Shown piece by piece: positions 1-7,406 of a DNA stretch of 8,993 bases. The notes beneath the pieces were generated by a model. That model had not been told where the DNA came from and searched no databases. It saw only the letters and a program-made list of their open reading frames with translations. Each line of letters begins with the position of its first letter. Within the stretch, counting starts at the first letter, position 1. The position numbers and the translations under genes were made by a program. The stretch is from Gammaproteobacteria bacterium (lineage in GTDB: Bacteria; Pseudomonadota; Gammaproteobacteria; JAJDOJ01): NCBI GenBank assembly GCA_027030565.1, contig JALVEU010000261.1, forward strand, positions 1 to 8,993. Reading direction: 5' to 3'.

Positions 1-2102
1 TCGTTGTCCCAGGGCGGCTGCACGATGAGGTTGCGCACGCCGGCGGCCTGCATGCGCGGAATCAGCTCGCCCGCGAGCCGGTCCAGCCAACCCTCGCCGG
101 GGCGTGGATATTTGGGATCGGACTGACGAGCCCGCAGGTCGGCCTCCAGCTCGTCCTTGAGCGGCTCGATCCAGACCACCGTGGGCACGGGCCGCGCGCG
201 CAGGATGCCCGTCTGCGCGGTGTAGCGCGCCTGCAGCGCGTCGCGCAGCGTGCCCCAGGCATCGGCGGCGGCCCAGCGGTCCCCGGCGCCCACGGGGGCC
301 GCCAACCAGTAGAGCTCGGGCGTGGTGCGCGTGGCCCCGCCGCCACCCAGGGCGATGTCCATGGCGACCACCTGACGCCCCCGCTCCTCGCGTAGGGTGG
401 TGGTCACGGCGGGCGGGGTGTCGAAGAAGGCGAGCACGGTGCGACCCGGCCCGGTGCGGAACAGGAAGCCCTGGTGGCGCGTGAGCCATTCCTCCGGCCC
501 GTAGTCGCGCGCACCTGCCAGATCGCGCACCACCTCCGTGAGCGCCCGGAAGCGCTGCGTCAGCGCCCGGTCCCCGGGACGCACCGCCAGGGGCAGCTCC
601 AGTTGCACGTGGGTGGCCTGCGCCAGCGCCGGGCCCGAGGCCCGGATCCGCAACCCGATGCCCTGGAACGCCTGGCCCGAGAAGGTAAACCGCGCCGGGC
701 GCACCAGCCAGTCCATGCGCCCGGCGTTGCCGGCCGCATCCTCGAAGCGCCAGCGCAGCACCGTGGCCTCGCCCTCGCGCCCCTGCCCCTCGAAGCGCAG
801 GCCCTTGGGCTCCAGCACCGTCTCGAACCGTTCCCACAGCCGCTCCCAGCGCCCATCGGCCAAATAGGCGTCCCGGTAGGCGGCCCAGTCGCGGGTGAAG
901 GGCGGGACCGCCCCCTGCACCACCCGGAAGCGGGCCGGTGGCCCCCAGCCCTGCCCCGGGGCCGCCCACCACAGCACGAGATCGCCGACCTCGAGCCGCG
1001 CCGGTGCGCCGGGCACGCCTTCGTCGGAGCGCGCGAGCGCCAGCACGGCATCGCCCAGCGCCACGCGCAGCGGCGCGGGCCCGGCCTGCGGCGGCTGCAC
1101 CCGCAGCGTCAACGTGGGATCGGTCCAGGCCAGGCGCGCGTGATGGCTGGAGTCCGGGGCATCCTCGAAGCGGATGCGGCGCTCGCCCCCGGGAAACTGC
1201 GCCAGGGCCGCCAGATCGTCACCTTCCAACTCCAGCCGTACGTACAGGCGCTGGAAGCCCTGCGCCTCGCCCGAGGGGGTCTCGAAGGCGAGGCAGAGCG
1301 TAGGGCTGCCGACCAGGGCGGATGGCAGCGTGACCCGCGGACGTTGTTCCCCCTCCCCTGCGGCGGTCCAAAGCGTGCTCCACTCGGCCCCGTCCGCAGA
1401 GACCCGGATGCGCGTGCCCGGCGCTGCGTCCAGGACCGTGCCGCGGTCTTCGTCCGGGCCTTGCAGCTGCAAGGCGCGAATGGGCCGGCCGGCGGCGAAG
1501 CAGTAGCGCAGCGCCCCACTCCAGAGCAGACGAATGCGGCCCTCGATGTCGCGCTGGAAGAAGAGGTCCCCCACGCCGTCCAGGATCGCATCGCGCAGCA
1601 CCTTGGGGCGCCGCGGGTCGTCCGGCGTCACTCCGTCCAGGGGATCCCCGTAGATCGGACGCCCGAGCTCCTCCGTATAGGCGATCCACTGGGGCACGCG
1701 CCCGCGCCATTGGGGATCGAAGCGGTCCCAATAGGTGTAGTGCGCGGGCCCGTCGCCGAAGGTGAGCACCGATTCGGTGAGCATGGCGTCCATGAGCGGC
1801 ACCCCGTCCAGGCGCGGGGCCACGAGCCCATCCACCGCTTGCAGGCCGAGGCTGCGCCGCCCGGATCCCTCGGCCTGGAGTACGACCTCCGTGGCCGAGC
1901 CCGGGAGGTCCACGGCGCCGCCGCCCGCGCCGCGCGACATGCCCGGTTCGTCCCAGGAAAAGCGCAATGCCGGGGACTCGATGGGCCCGGACCCGCCGCC
2001 GTCGTCCCCCCCACCGGCCCCGGGGGAGCCGCCACCCCCGCAGGCGCCCAGCACGAACAGACTGGCCGCCAGCGCGGCCCCATGCATTCCATGCCTTTTC
2101 AT
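1..2102 (-). CDS. Large secreted lipoprotein, 3' end outside window; possible glycoside-hydrolase-like C-terminus
   Basis: Translating this frame by hand gives 700 uninterrupted codons with no stop before the window edge, so the protein is longer than 700 residues. It starts MKRHGMHGAALAAS and has a hydrophobic stretch ending in a lipobox L-G-A-C with the lipidated Cys at residue 21, followed by a Gly/Ser/Asp-rich linker (22-41). The start is set by the lipoprotein signal and by a strong Shine-Dalgarno (GGAGGGGAGG, positions 2115-2106). Residues about 190-300 are beta-rich with an S-A-D-G-x-x-W turn (236-242), like carbohydrate-binding or sialidase-like modules. Residues about 420-625 look like a further large beta-sandwich. 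From residue 642 a strand (VVWIEPL), a helix (about 670-687) and a second strand (NLIVQPPW, 691-698) resemble the opening of a TIM barrel, an order seen in some glycoside hydrolases. I recognise no exact family. Existence and lipidation are well supported; the enzymatic role is inference. It diverges from the lipoprotein at 2279. Confidence 0.85.
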   Translation of the reverse strand, partial: MKRHGMHGAALAASLFVLGACGGGGSPGAGGGDDGGGSGPIESPALRFSWDEPGMSRGAGGGAVDLPGSATEVVLQAEGSGRRSLGLQAVDGLVAPRLDGVPLMDAMLTESVLTFGDGPAHYTYWDRFDPQWRGRVPQWIAYTEELGRPIYGDPLDGVTPDDPRRPKVLRDAILDGVGDLFFQRDIEGRIRLLWSGALRYCFAAGRPIRALQLQGPDEDRGTVLDAAPGTRIRVSADGAEWSTLWTAAGEGEQRPRVTLPSALVGSPTLCLAFETPSGEAQGFQRLYVRLELEGDDLAALAQFPGGERRIRFEDAPDSSHHARLAWTDPTLTLRVQPPQAGPAPLRVALGDAVLALARSDEGVPGAPARLEVGDLVLWWAAPGQGWGPPARFRVVQGAVPPFTRDWAAYRDAYLADGRWERLWERFETVLEPKGLRFEGQGREGEATVLRWRFEDAAGNAGRMDWLVRPARFTFSGQAFQGIGLRIRASGPALAQATHVQLELPLAVRPGDRALTQRFRALTEVVRDLAGARDYGPEEWLTRHQGFLFRTGPGRTVLAFFDTPPAVTTTLREERGRQVVAMDIALGGGGATRTTPELYWLAAPVGAGDRWAAADAWGTLRDALQARYTAQTGILRARPVPTVVWIEPLKDELEADLRARQSDPKYPRPGEGWLDRLAGELIPRMQAAGVRNLIVQPPWDN

Positions 2103-2134
2103 GAGCCTCCCCTCCGGCGGCCACCGATTCATGG

Positions 2135-2163
2135 AGCATAGGGAAGGCCCCTGGTACGCTCAA
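2135..2163 (-). promoter_or_regulatory. Candidate sigma70-type promoter for the minus-strand lipoprotein
   Basis: On the minus strand TTGAGC (2163-2158) and TATGCT (2140-2135) are separated by exactly 17 bp. Each box matches four of six consensus bases. Transcription would start near 2128, giving a leader of about 26 nt that contains the GGAGGGGAGG ribosome binding site before the ATG at 2102. It lies in the 176-bp gap between two divergent lipoprotein genes. I found no comparable pair of boxes for the plus-strand gene. A match of this quality can occur by chance, so position and leader geometry are the main support. Confidence 0.45.
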
Positions 2164-2278
2164 CACATCAGGACGCCGTTCGCGCTGCAGGTCGCGCGGT
2201 TCGTCGACCGCTCCCCCTCGAAGGCTGCCGAAGGCCCTATCCTCGCAGCCGATGCGAACAGATGGAGCCCAGTCCGCC

Positions 2279-3982
2279 ATGAATCCGAGATCCTTCCGTC
2301 GTCCCCTGGGGACATCCTCCCTGCTCCTCGCCCTGGGCCTCGCATTGAGCGGCTGCGGCGGCTCCTCCGACGGCGGTGACACCGGCGCACCTTCCACACC
2401 CACGACTCCGGAGGCCGGAGAGGCCTTCACCGTCACGGACACCACCTATGTGAACACCCTGCTCGGCTACGGCGAGGAGCGCGCGCAGGCCAGTTACCCC
2501 GCCTACATCCGCTCTCAGGCGGCCGGCGGCGACATCCTATGGGGCACCGACCTGGGCCTGCCCGTGACCCTGGAAAGCGACGGCGGCGGTGACGTCACCG
2601 TGTATCTCTTCGGGGACACCGACCAACTGGACCTGCAATGGCTGCAGAACACCGGGCAGGTGCGCAAGCTGCGCGCGCCCTACACGGAGGTGGCGGGACA
2701 CAAGGGCGCCCTGGAGGGCGATGCCATCGCGGTTTCCGCCGACGACGATCCCAGCGACGGGGTCCATCTGGACCACGTCTACCGCAATCGCGAGGCCGGC
2801 GAATCGCAGCGGGTCTGCGACCTGGTAGACGACGACGGCTTCCGGGCGGTCTACCTCCAGGGCGTGCACAAGGACGCCTGCACGCAGCAGCCGCTGGACC
2901 ACGTGCCCGGCAGCCTGAACACGACGCCTACCGGGGCCTGGGCCGTGGGCCAGCGCCTGTTCATGCTGGCGGGGGTGCAGCACCCGGAAAAGCTGCAGGA
3001 GGCCCGGTCCTATCTCGCCACCAGCGCCGACGGCGGCCTCCACTGGACCGTGCTCAACGGCGGGGCACCCTTCACGGCGCGCGGGTTTGAGGCGCGCTTC
3101 ATCCACGGGTTCGGGCTGGAGGTGGACGCGGCCCGATATCAGGACCCGCAGCAGTCCGGGCCCTGCCTGCTGCCCCTGCCCAAGGGTGGCGACACCCACG
3201 GGGTGCTGCTCTTCGGCTCGGGACTGTGGAAGGCCAGCGACGTCTACCTGGCGTTTCTGCCGCGGGCGGCGCTGCTGGCCGCCGCGGCCGATCCGAACCG
3301 CGCGATCGAGCGCTGGTACTTCGGGGGAACCGGCTTCACGGGCCCGAACGGCCAGGCCTGCTGGAGCCGCGACGAGCGTGATGCGGTGCCCATCGTCCAG
3401 GCATCGGACCTGAGCTTCTACGCCCAGTTCGAGGACGCCTGCGGCACCGAGCTGGTGCACGCGGGTGTGGGCTACACCTCGGTGGTCCACGTGGACGAGA
3501 CCCTGGCCGACGGCACCCGGATCGACCGCCTGGTGATGCTGCTCTCGCCCGCCTATCAGGGCATCCGCGCCGACGGCAGCGGGCTCGATGCGGACATGGG
3601 CACGGTCTTGATCACCGGTGATCCCATGCGCCCCTGGGTGTGGAATCTCAAGGTGGGTGCCGGCTTCGACGGCCGTCCCCCGGTCCAGCGCGCGTTCCGC
3701 CCCCTGCCCGTGCCCGCGGCCACCAACCGGGGGCTGCTGCCCAACGAGCCGGACTGCAAGGCCTCGGGGCGGTCCTGGAAGACGGTGGCTGGGTATGCAC
3801 CGCTGCTCATCGATCGCTACACCCGGCTGAGCGCCGACGGCATGGGCGTGGATCTCTACTTCAACGTCTCGCGCTGGGACGTGCCGAGCCGCGCCGGGGA
3901 TCCCCATGCCGGCGACCCGGTCATGGCGTACCACTACGTGGTGGACGTAATGCGCACCACGCTGCGGCCCAAGCCCGAGTGA
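2279..3982 (+). CDS. Secreted lipoprotein, DUF4185-like beta-propeller
   Basis: This is a 567-residue protein. I chose the ATG at 2279 rather than an in-frame ATG at 2252. From 2279 the protein begins with a normal signal peptide (MNPRSFRRPLG, then a Leu/Ala-rich core) and a lipobox L-S-G-C with Cys26; a GGAG at 2264-2267 lies 11 nt upstream. A Gly/Ser/Thr/Pro linker (27-48) follows. The mature part carries motifs I associate with DUF4185-type propeller proteins: TDLG (90-93) then FGDT (111-114), GDAIA (147-151), TPTGAW (216-221), a perfect Asp-box S-x-D-x-G-x-x-W (249-256), GLWKASDVYLA (315-325) and WSRDE (362-366). The family resembles five-bladed glycosidase-type propellers, but no activity is established for it. 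Several Cys in the mature region fit an extracytoplasmic protein. The family call is from memory of motifs, so moderate; lipoprotein status is firm. It ends 19 bp from the convergent Uma2 gene. Confidence 0.85.
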   Translation: MNPRSFRRPLGTSSLLLALGLALSGCGGSSDGGDTGAPSTPTTPEAGEAFTVTDTTYVNTLLGYGEERAQASYPAYIRSQAAGGDILWGTDLGLPVTLESDGGGDVTVYLFGDTDQLDLQWLQNTGQVRKLRAPYTEVAGHKGALEGDAIAVSADDDPSDGVHLDHVYRNREAGESQRVCDLVDDDGFRAVYLQGVHKDACTQQPLDHVPGSLNTTPTGAWAVGQRLFMLAGVQHPEKLQEARSYLATSADGGLHWTVLNGGAPFTARGFEARFIHGFGLEVDAARYQDPQQSGPCLLPLPKGGDTHGVLLFGSGLWKASDVYLAFLPRAALLAAAADPNRAIERWYFGGTGFTGPNGQACWSRDERDAVPIVQASDLSFYAQFEDACGTELVHAGVGYTSVVHVDETLADGTRIDRLVMLLSPAYQGIRADGSGLDADMGTVLITGDPMRPWVWNLKVGAGFDGRPPVQRAFRPLPVPAATNRGLLPNEPDCKASGRSWKTVAGYAPLLIDRYTRLSADGMGVDLYFNVSRWDVPSRAGDPHAGDPVMAYHYVVDVMRTTLRPKPE

Positions 3983-4001
3983 GCCCCAGCGTCCCCGCGG
4001 A

Positions 4002-4580
4002 TCAGGCCAGCGGGCGCAGGTCCACCGAAGTCTCACCGACTGGCAGTGGGACCGCCTCGGCCTCGTCGAGCGGCATGCGCTCGATGCGCCGGTAGCCGTC
4101 CGGGGCCGGATTCCTGTGGATCTCCAGGCGGCCGTCGTTCAGGGCGATCAGCCAGGCCTCGGGGATGCCGGCCCGGGCATAGGCGGGGAGCTTGAGGTCC
4201 CGGTCGTAGGCGAGGCTCCGGTCGGCCACCTCGATCACCAGCAGCACGTCGCCCGGACTTGGGTGCGCGTCGCGATACCAGTCCGGGCGCGGACGCAGCA
4301 GCGCCAGATCGGGCTGGGGTTCGGAGAGATCGCCCAGGCGAATCGGGCTCTGACAACGCACGACGGCCGCATCACCCACTGCACGATCCAATGCCCGCAA
4401 GAGAAAGTCCGTCGCCGCCGCATGGCGGCTTCCAATCGGTGTCATCTCGTACAGCTCCCCGTCGAGCAGCTCAATCCGGTCGTTTTCGCCGATGACGCCG
4501 TGTTCCACCATGCGATGGAAGTCGTCGACCGTCCAGCGGTGCCGCTGGACCGGTACCGCCGTCTCTGCCGCTGCCGTCAT
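4002..4580 (-). CDS. Uma2 family endonuclease-like protein (DUF820, PD-(D/E)XK fold)
   Basis: This 192-residue protein belongs by sequence pattern to the Uma2/DUF820 family, a restriction-endonuclease-like fold with no settled biological role. Typical features are the N-terminal TVDDFHRM helix, the IELLDGELYEM segment (36-46, E42), PQPDLALL with D91, VLLVIEVADRS with E117, and K130 in DLKLPAYARAGIPEAWLI. D91, E117 and K130 are the likely catalytic triad, so the active site looks intact. An upstream in-frame ATG at 4622 exists. I prefer 4580 because GAGGAGG (4593-4587) sits 6 nt before it and the protein then starts at the usual family position. It lies 58 bp behind the SIMPL gene on the same strand and may be its operon tail. 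Such genes often occur as scattered, transferable orphans; no partner toxin, antitoxin or methylase is seen here. Confidence 0.88.
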   Translation of the reverse strand: MTAAAETAVPVQRHRWTVDDFHRMVEHGVIGENDRIELLDGELYEMTPIGSRHAAATDFLLRALDRAVGDAAVVRCQSPIRLGDLSEPQPDLALLRPRPDWYRDAHPSPGDVLLVIEVADRSLAYDRDLKLPAYARAGIPEAWLIALNDGRLEIHRNPAPDGYRRIERMPLDEAEAVPLPVGETSVDLRPLA

Positions 4581-4638
4581 GCAGAACCTCCTCGGTGGCC
4601 GCCCCGGGTTTGGAGGCACCACCCTACGCAGTATCCGA

Positions 4639-5358
4639 TCAGTCGGAGAGATAATACTCCACGGTGGATACGACCCGCACCCGCTTGATGTGCGGGTTGT
4701 TTCGATCCCGGGGCGTGATGCTGAACTGGCCCTGGCGGGCCCGCTTGATCTTCCCCAGGCGGCTGTTAGAGTCGGCGGCGAACTTCTCGGCCACCTCGCG
4801 GGCCTTGCGCGTGGCCTCCTCGATCATGGCGGGCTTGATCTCGTTCAGACGCGTGAACAGGTATTCCACCTGGTCTCCGTAGCGGCCACCCGTGAAGGCG
4901 ATGCCACGCTTGCCGAGCTCGGAGAGCCGGCTCATCACCTTGCGCACGCCCTTCACGTCCTGGGAATAGACGGTCACCGTCTGCATGGCGATGTACCGAA
5001 ATTCGGGCCGTCGCCCCGAGCTGTATTGCTCGGCCCATTTGTCCGTCACGTCCGGCGGTGACACCGTGATGTCTGCCGCGTCGATTCCATTGCTGGTCAA
5101 GAAGGTACGGATCTTTCCTGCGCTCTCATCGAGCTTCTCGTAGAGGGCGGTCAGCTCGTCGCCGGCCTCGGAGAAGCGGATGGGCCAGATGACCACGTCG
5201 GCCGGATACTCTCGCTCCGAGAGCCCCTTGACCACCACCGTGCGCTCGTACTCCTTGACCCGCACCGCCGACTCGCCGAGCAGGAAGCCCAGACCCAGCA
5301 GTCCCAACAGGAGACAAAGCCCCAGGACCATGGCGCTCTCGATTCCGGATTCTCTCAT
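4639..5358 (-). CDS. SIMPL domain-containing membrane-anchored protein (DUF541)
   Basis: This 239-residue protein has a single hydrophobic segment (about residues 9-28, Leu/Gly-rich, no signal-peptidase II Cys pattern). That predicts an N-terminal anchor with the rest in the periplasm. The remainder (about 39-237) is a SIMPL/DUF541 domain. It shows the family opening RTVVVKGLSEREYPAD (39-54), a central TVTVYSQDVKGVRKVMS region, and the C-terminal helix rich in Ala/Arg/Lys (KAREVAEKFA) followed by a closing beta strand. SIMPL proteins have no well-defined general function; some are linked to envelope stress or oligomeric periplasmic assemblies. The ATG at 5358 is supported by AGGAGA (5370-5365) with a 6-nt spacer. 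It starts 28 bp after the tyrA stop on the same strand, so co-transcription with hisC-tyrA is likely, though no metabolic link is evident. Confidence 0.9.
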   Translation of the reverse strand: MRESGIESAMVLGLCLLLGLLGLGFLLGESAVRVKEYERTVVVKGLSEREYPADVVIWPIRFSEAGDELTALYEKLDESAGKIRTFLTSNGIDAADITVSPPDVTDKWAEQYSSGRRPEFRYIAMQTVTVYSQDVKGVRKVMSRLSELGKRGIAFTGGRYGDQVEYLFTRLNEIKPAMIEEATRKAREVAEKFAADSNSRLGKIKRARQGQFSITPRDRNNPHIKRVRVVSTVEYYLSD

Positions 5359-5386
5359 CTCGTCTCTCCTCGTGGGAAGGCGCCGT

Positions 5387-6244
5387 TCATCCGGCGAACG
5401 CGTCGCGCGCCTGCTTGGCGCGCTGGAAGATCTCGAGCAGGGTGTCGCCGTCGCCCTGCTCGATGGCCTGCGAGAGGCGGTCCATGTCGTCGCGGAAGCG
5501 GTCCATCATCTCCAGAAGGGCGTCCCGGTTGGCCAGGCAGATGTCCCGCCACATGACCGGGTCCGATGAGGCGATCCGCGTGAAATCCCGAAACCCGCCC
5601 GCCGCGTAGCGGAAGACCTCGTGGCGGTCCTCGAGGCGCGCCAGGCTGTCCACCAGGGCGAAGGCCAGCATGTGCGGCAGATGACTGGTGGCGGCGAGGA
5701 CGTGGTCGTGGTGCTCGACGCTCATCTCCTCGACGACGGCGCCGGTGGCCTCCCACATCTCGCGGACCTCGCCCAGGGCGCGCAGTCCGGTCTCGGGCAA
5801 CGGCGTGAGGATCACGCGCCGGTGGTAGAAGAGATCCGCGAAGGCGGCCTCCACGCCGCTCTGCTCGGTGCCTGCGATGGGATGGCCCGGGACGAACCCC
5901 TCCGGAAGCCGCCCAAAGGCCGCCCGCACCGCCTCCACCACGGACCGCTTGGCACTGCCCACGTCGGTGAGGACCGCCTGCTCGCCGAGCACCGGGGCGA
6001 TCTGCCGGCACAGGCCCTCCATGGCCCCCAAGGGCACGGCGAGCACCACCATGTCCGCTCCCCGCACCGCCTCGGCCGGGTCGAGGGCGTAGCGGTCGAT
6101 CACCCCGAGCTCCACCGCCCGTTGCAGATTACGTTCACGCCGCCCGCTGCCCACCACCTCGCCTACGTGGTGTGCGCGACGCAAGGCGAGGGCCAACGAA
6201 CCCCCGATGAGCCCCACCCCCAGGATCGCCAGGCGCCCGATCAC
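5387..6244 (-). CDS. tyrA: Prephenate dehydrogenase / arogenate-type TyrA
   Basis: This 285-residue protein catalyses oxidative decarboxylation of prephenate (or arogenate) in tyrosine synthesis, in the cytoplasm. A Rossmann fold opens the protein with LGVGLIGGS (Gly9, Gly11, Gly14). Further family motifs are DVGSAK (94-99), PGHPIAGTEQSG with His121 and the Glu of GTE, SHLPH (187-191) and the late R-I-A-S-S-D-P-x-M-W block. The start is GTG at 6244: it overlaps the hisC stop as GTGA and places the Rossmann strand at the N-terminus. Longer in-frame starts reach into hisC and give nonsense sequence. No separate strong ribosome site is visible, so translational coupling to hisC is likely. No fused chorismate mutase or ACT domain is present. 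After strand two the sequence is GSGRR, lacking the Asp typical of strict NAD use; cofactor and substrate preference are unresolved. Confidence 0.95.
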   Translation of the reverse strand: MIGRLAILGVGLIGGSLALALRRAHHVGEVVGSGRRERNLQRAVELGVIDRYALDPAEAVRGADMVVLAVPLGAMEGLCRQIAPVLGEQAVLTDVGSAKRSVVEAVRAAFGRLPEGFVPGHPIAGTEQSGVEAAFADLFYHRRVILTPLPETGLRALGEVREMWEATGAVVEEMSVEHHDHVLAATSHLPHMLAFALVDSLARLEDRHEVFRYAAGGFRDFTRIASSDPVMWRDICLANRDALLEMMDRFRDDMDRLSQAIEQGDGDTLLEIFQRAKQARDAFAG

Positions 6245-7362
6245 TGCCCGAGCACCAGGGCCATGGACTCCAGGAACCGGGCGTTCTGCGCCTTGGTGCC
6301 CACCGTCACGCGAAGATGGTTCGGCAGGCCGTAGTTGGCCAGCGGGCGGACGATCACGCCAAGCCGAAGCAGGGCCTCGTAGACCGGAGCGGCCTCGCGG
6401 CCCACGTCCACCGTGAGGAAGTTGCCGATGGAGGGGATCCACTGGAGATCCAGCGCCCACAGCCCTTCGGCAAGTTGCTCGAGCCCTTCGCGGTTGAGCT
6501 TGCGGCTGCGCAGCACGTGCACCTCGTCCTCCAGCGCCGCACCGGCCGCGGCCTGCGCGAGGCTGTTCACGTTGAAGGGCTGGCGCACCCGGTTGAGCAG
6601 GTCGGCAACCTCGGGGCGCGAGACCCCGTAACCCACGCGAAGTCCCGCCAGCCCATAGATCTTGGAGAAGGTACGGGTGACGATCAGGGTCGGGAAGGCG
6701 TCGAGCCAATCCATGGCGTGGGGGTAGTCCGGCTCCTCCACGTACTCCGCATAGGCCTCGTCCACCACGCAGATCACCTCCGGGGGGAGGGACTCCAGGA
6801 AGGCCCGCAGCGCCTCGCGCCCCACCCAGGTACCGGTGGGGTTGTTGGGGTTGGCGATGAAGACCACGCGCGTGTCCGCGGCCACGGCCGCGCGCAGGGC
6901 CTCCAGGTCGTGGCCATAGGGCTGTTCCGGGTGGTCCGGCGGCAGCGCCGGCGCCACACGCGCCCGCGCCCCCACGGCCTGGGTGGCGATGGGGTAGACG
7001 GCGAAGGCGTACTGCGAGAATGCGGCCGAACGCCCCGGACCGAGAAAGGCGCGTGCCACCAGGTCGAGTACGTCGTTGGAGCCGTTGCCCAGGACGATCC
7101 AGGCCGGATCCACGTCCAGATGGCGGGCCAGCGCCTCGCGCAGCGCGTAGCCGTGGCCATCCGGATAGAAGCCGATGCCCGGCTCGGCCGCGCGTGCGGC
7201 CTCCAACGCCCGCGGCGAGGGGCCCAGGGGGTTCTCGTTGGAGGCGAGCTTGACCGAATCCGTGATCCCGAGCTCCCGCTCCAGCTCTTCGACGGGCTTG
7301 CCGGGCTCGTAGGGCGTCAGGCCCCGCACGCCCTCCGTGGCCAGCGATGCGAAGTCGATCAT
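6241..7362 (-). CDS. hisC: Histidinol-phosphate aminotransferase, HisC type
   Basis: This 373-residue PLP-dependent class I/II aminotransferase is full length for HisC. Visible motifs are KLASNENPLGPSP (38-50), YPDGHGYALREAL (66-78), GNGSNDVLD (92-100), NPNNPTG (171-177), DEAY (201-204), the PLP-lysine segment TFSKIYGLAGLRVGYG with Lys234 and Arg242, and a C-terminal LRVTVGT substrate-carboxylate region. The canonical reaction converts imidazole-acetol phosphate and glutamate to histidinol phosphate. Enzymes of this family placed beside pheA and tyrA often also transaminate phenylpyruvate and hydroxyphenylpyruvate, and the location here suggests such a role (inference). The ATG at 7362 has GGTGA 7 nt upstream. 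That site lies in the end of the inverted-repeat element at 7370-7630. The stop overlaps the tyrA start by 4 nt. Confidence 0.94.
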   Translation of the reverse strand: MIDFASLATEGVRGLTPYEPGKPVEELERELGITDSVKLASNENPLGPSPRALEAARAAEPGIGFYPDGHGYALREALARHLDVDPAWIVLGNGSNDVLDLVARAFLGPGRSAAFSQYAFAVYPIATQAVGARARVAPALPPDHPEQPYGHDLEALRAAVAADTRVVFIANPNNPTGTWVGREALRAFLESLPPEVICVVDEAYAEYVEEPDYPHAMDWLDAFPTLIVTRTFSKIYGLAGLRVGYGVSRPEVADLLNRVRQPFNVNSLAQAAAGAALEDEVHVLRSRKLNREGLEQLAEGLWALDLQWIPSIGNFLTVDVGREAAPVYEALLRLGVIVRPLANYGLPNHLRVTVGTKAQNARFLESMALVLGQ

Positions 7363-7369
7363 GTCGTGT

Positions 7370-7374
7370 TCACC
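7370..7374 (-). promoter_or_regulatory. Ribosome binding site of hisC, inside the repeat end
   Basis: On the minus strand GGTGA ends 7 nt before the hisC ATG. It is a moderate Shine-Dalgarno match and the best one upstream of this start. It forms the last five bases of the element's terminal inverted repeat, so the repeat seems to provide the translation signal. Confidence 0.45.
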
Positions 7375-7406
7375 GCGAAGGCGCGAAGGATGCGAAAGAG
7401 AAGATC

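Noticed and set aside
474..2141. Plus-strand open frame of 555 codons
   Set aside because: It lies opposite the 700-codon lipoprotein frame, has no signal peptide or family motifs, and is rich in Arg/Pro/Gly/His as expected for an antisense frame in high-GC DNA.
2204..2243. Possible promoter for the plus-strand lipoprotein (TATCCT at 2238-2243)
   Set aside because: No acceptable -35 box occurs at 16-18 bp upstream.
1219..2445. Minus-strand open frame of 408 codons across the divergent region
   Set aside because: It is out of frame with the lipoprotein gene, runs through both signal-peptide regions, and is an Arg/Gly-rich low-complexity translation.
3983..4001. Bidirectional terminator between the convergent lipoprotein and Uma2 genes
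   Set aside because: The 19-bp gap holds no clear GC-rich hairpin followed by a T-run on either strand.
2537..4036. Minus-strand open frame of 499 codons
   Set aside because: It is the antisense shadow of the DUF4185-like lipoprotein, with His/Val/Gly-rich composition and no domain.
6245..6709. Longer N-terminus for tyrA using an upstream start
   Set aside because: The extra 155 residues are an out-of-frame translation of hisC; the Rossmann motif begins right after the GTG at 6244.
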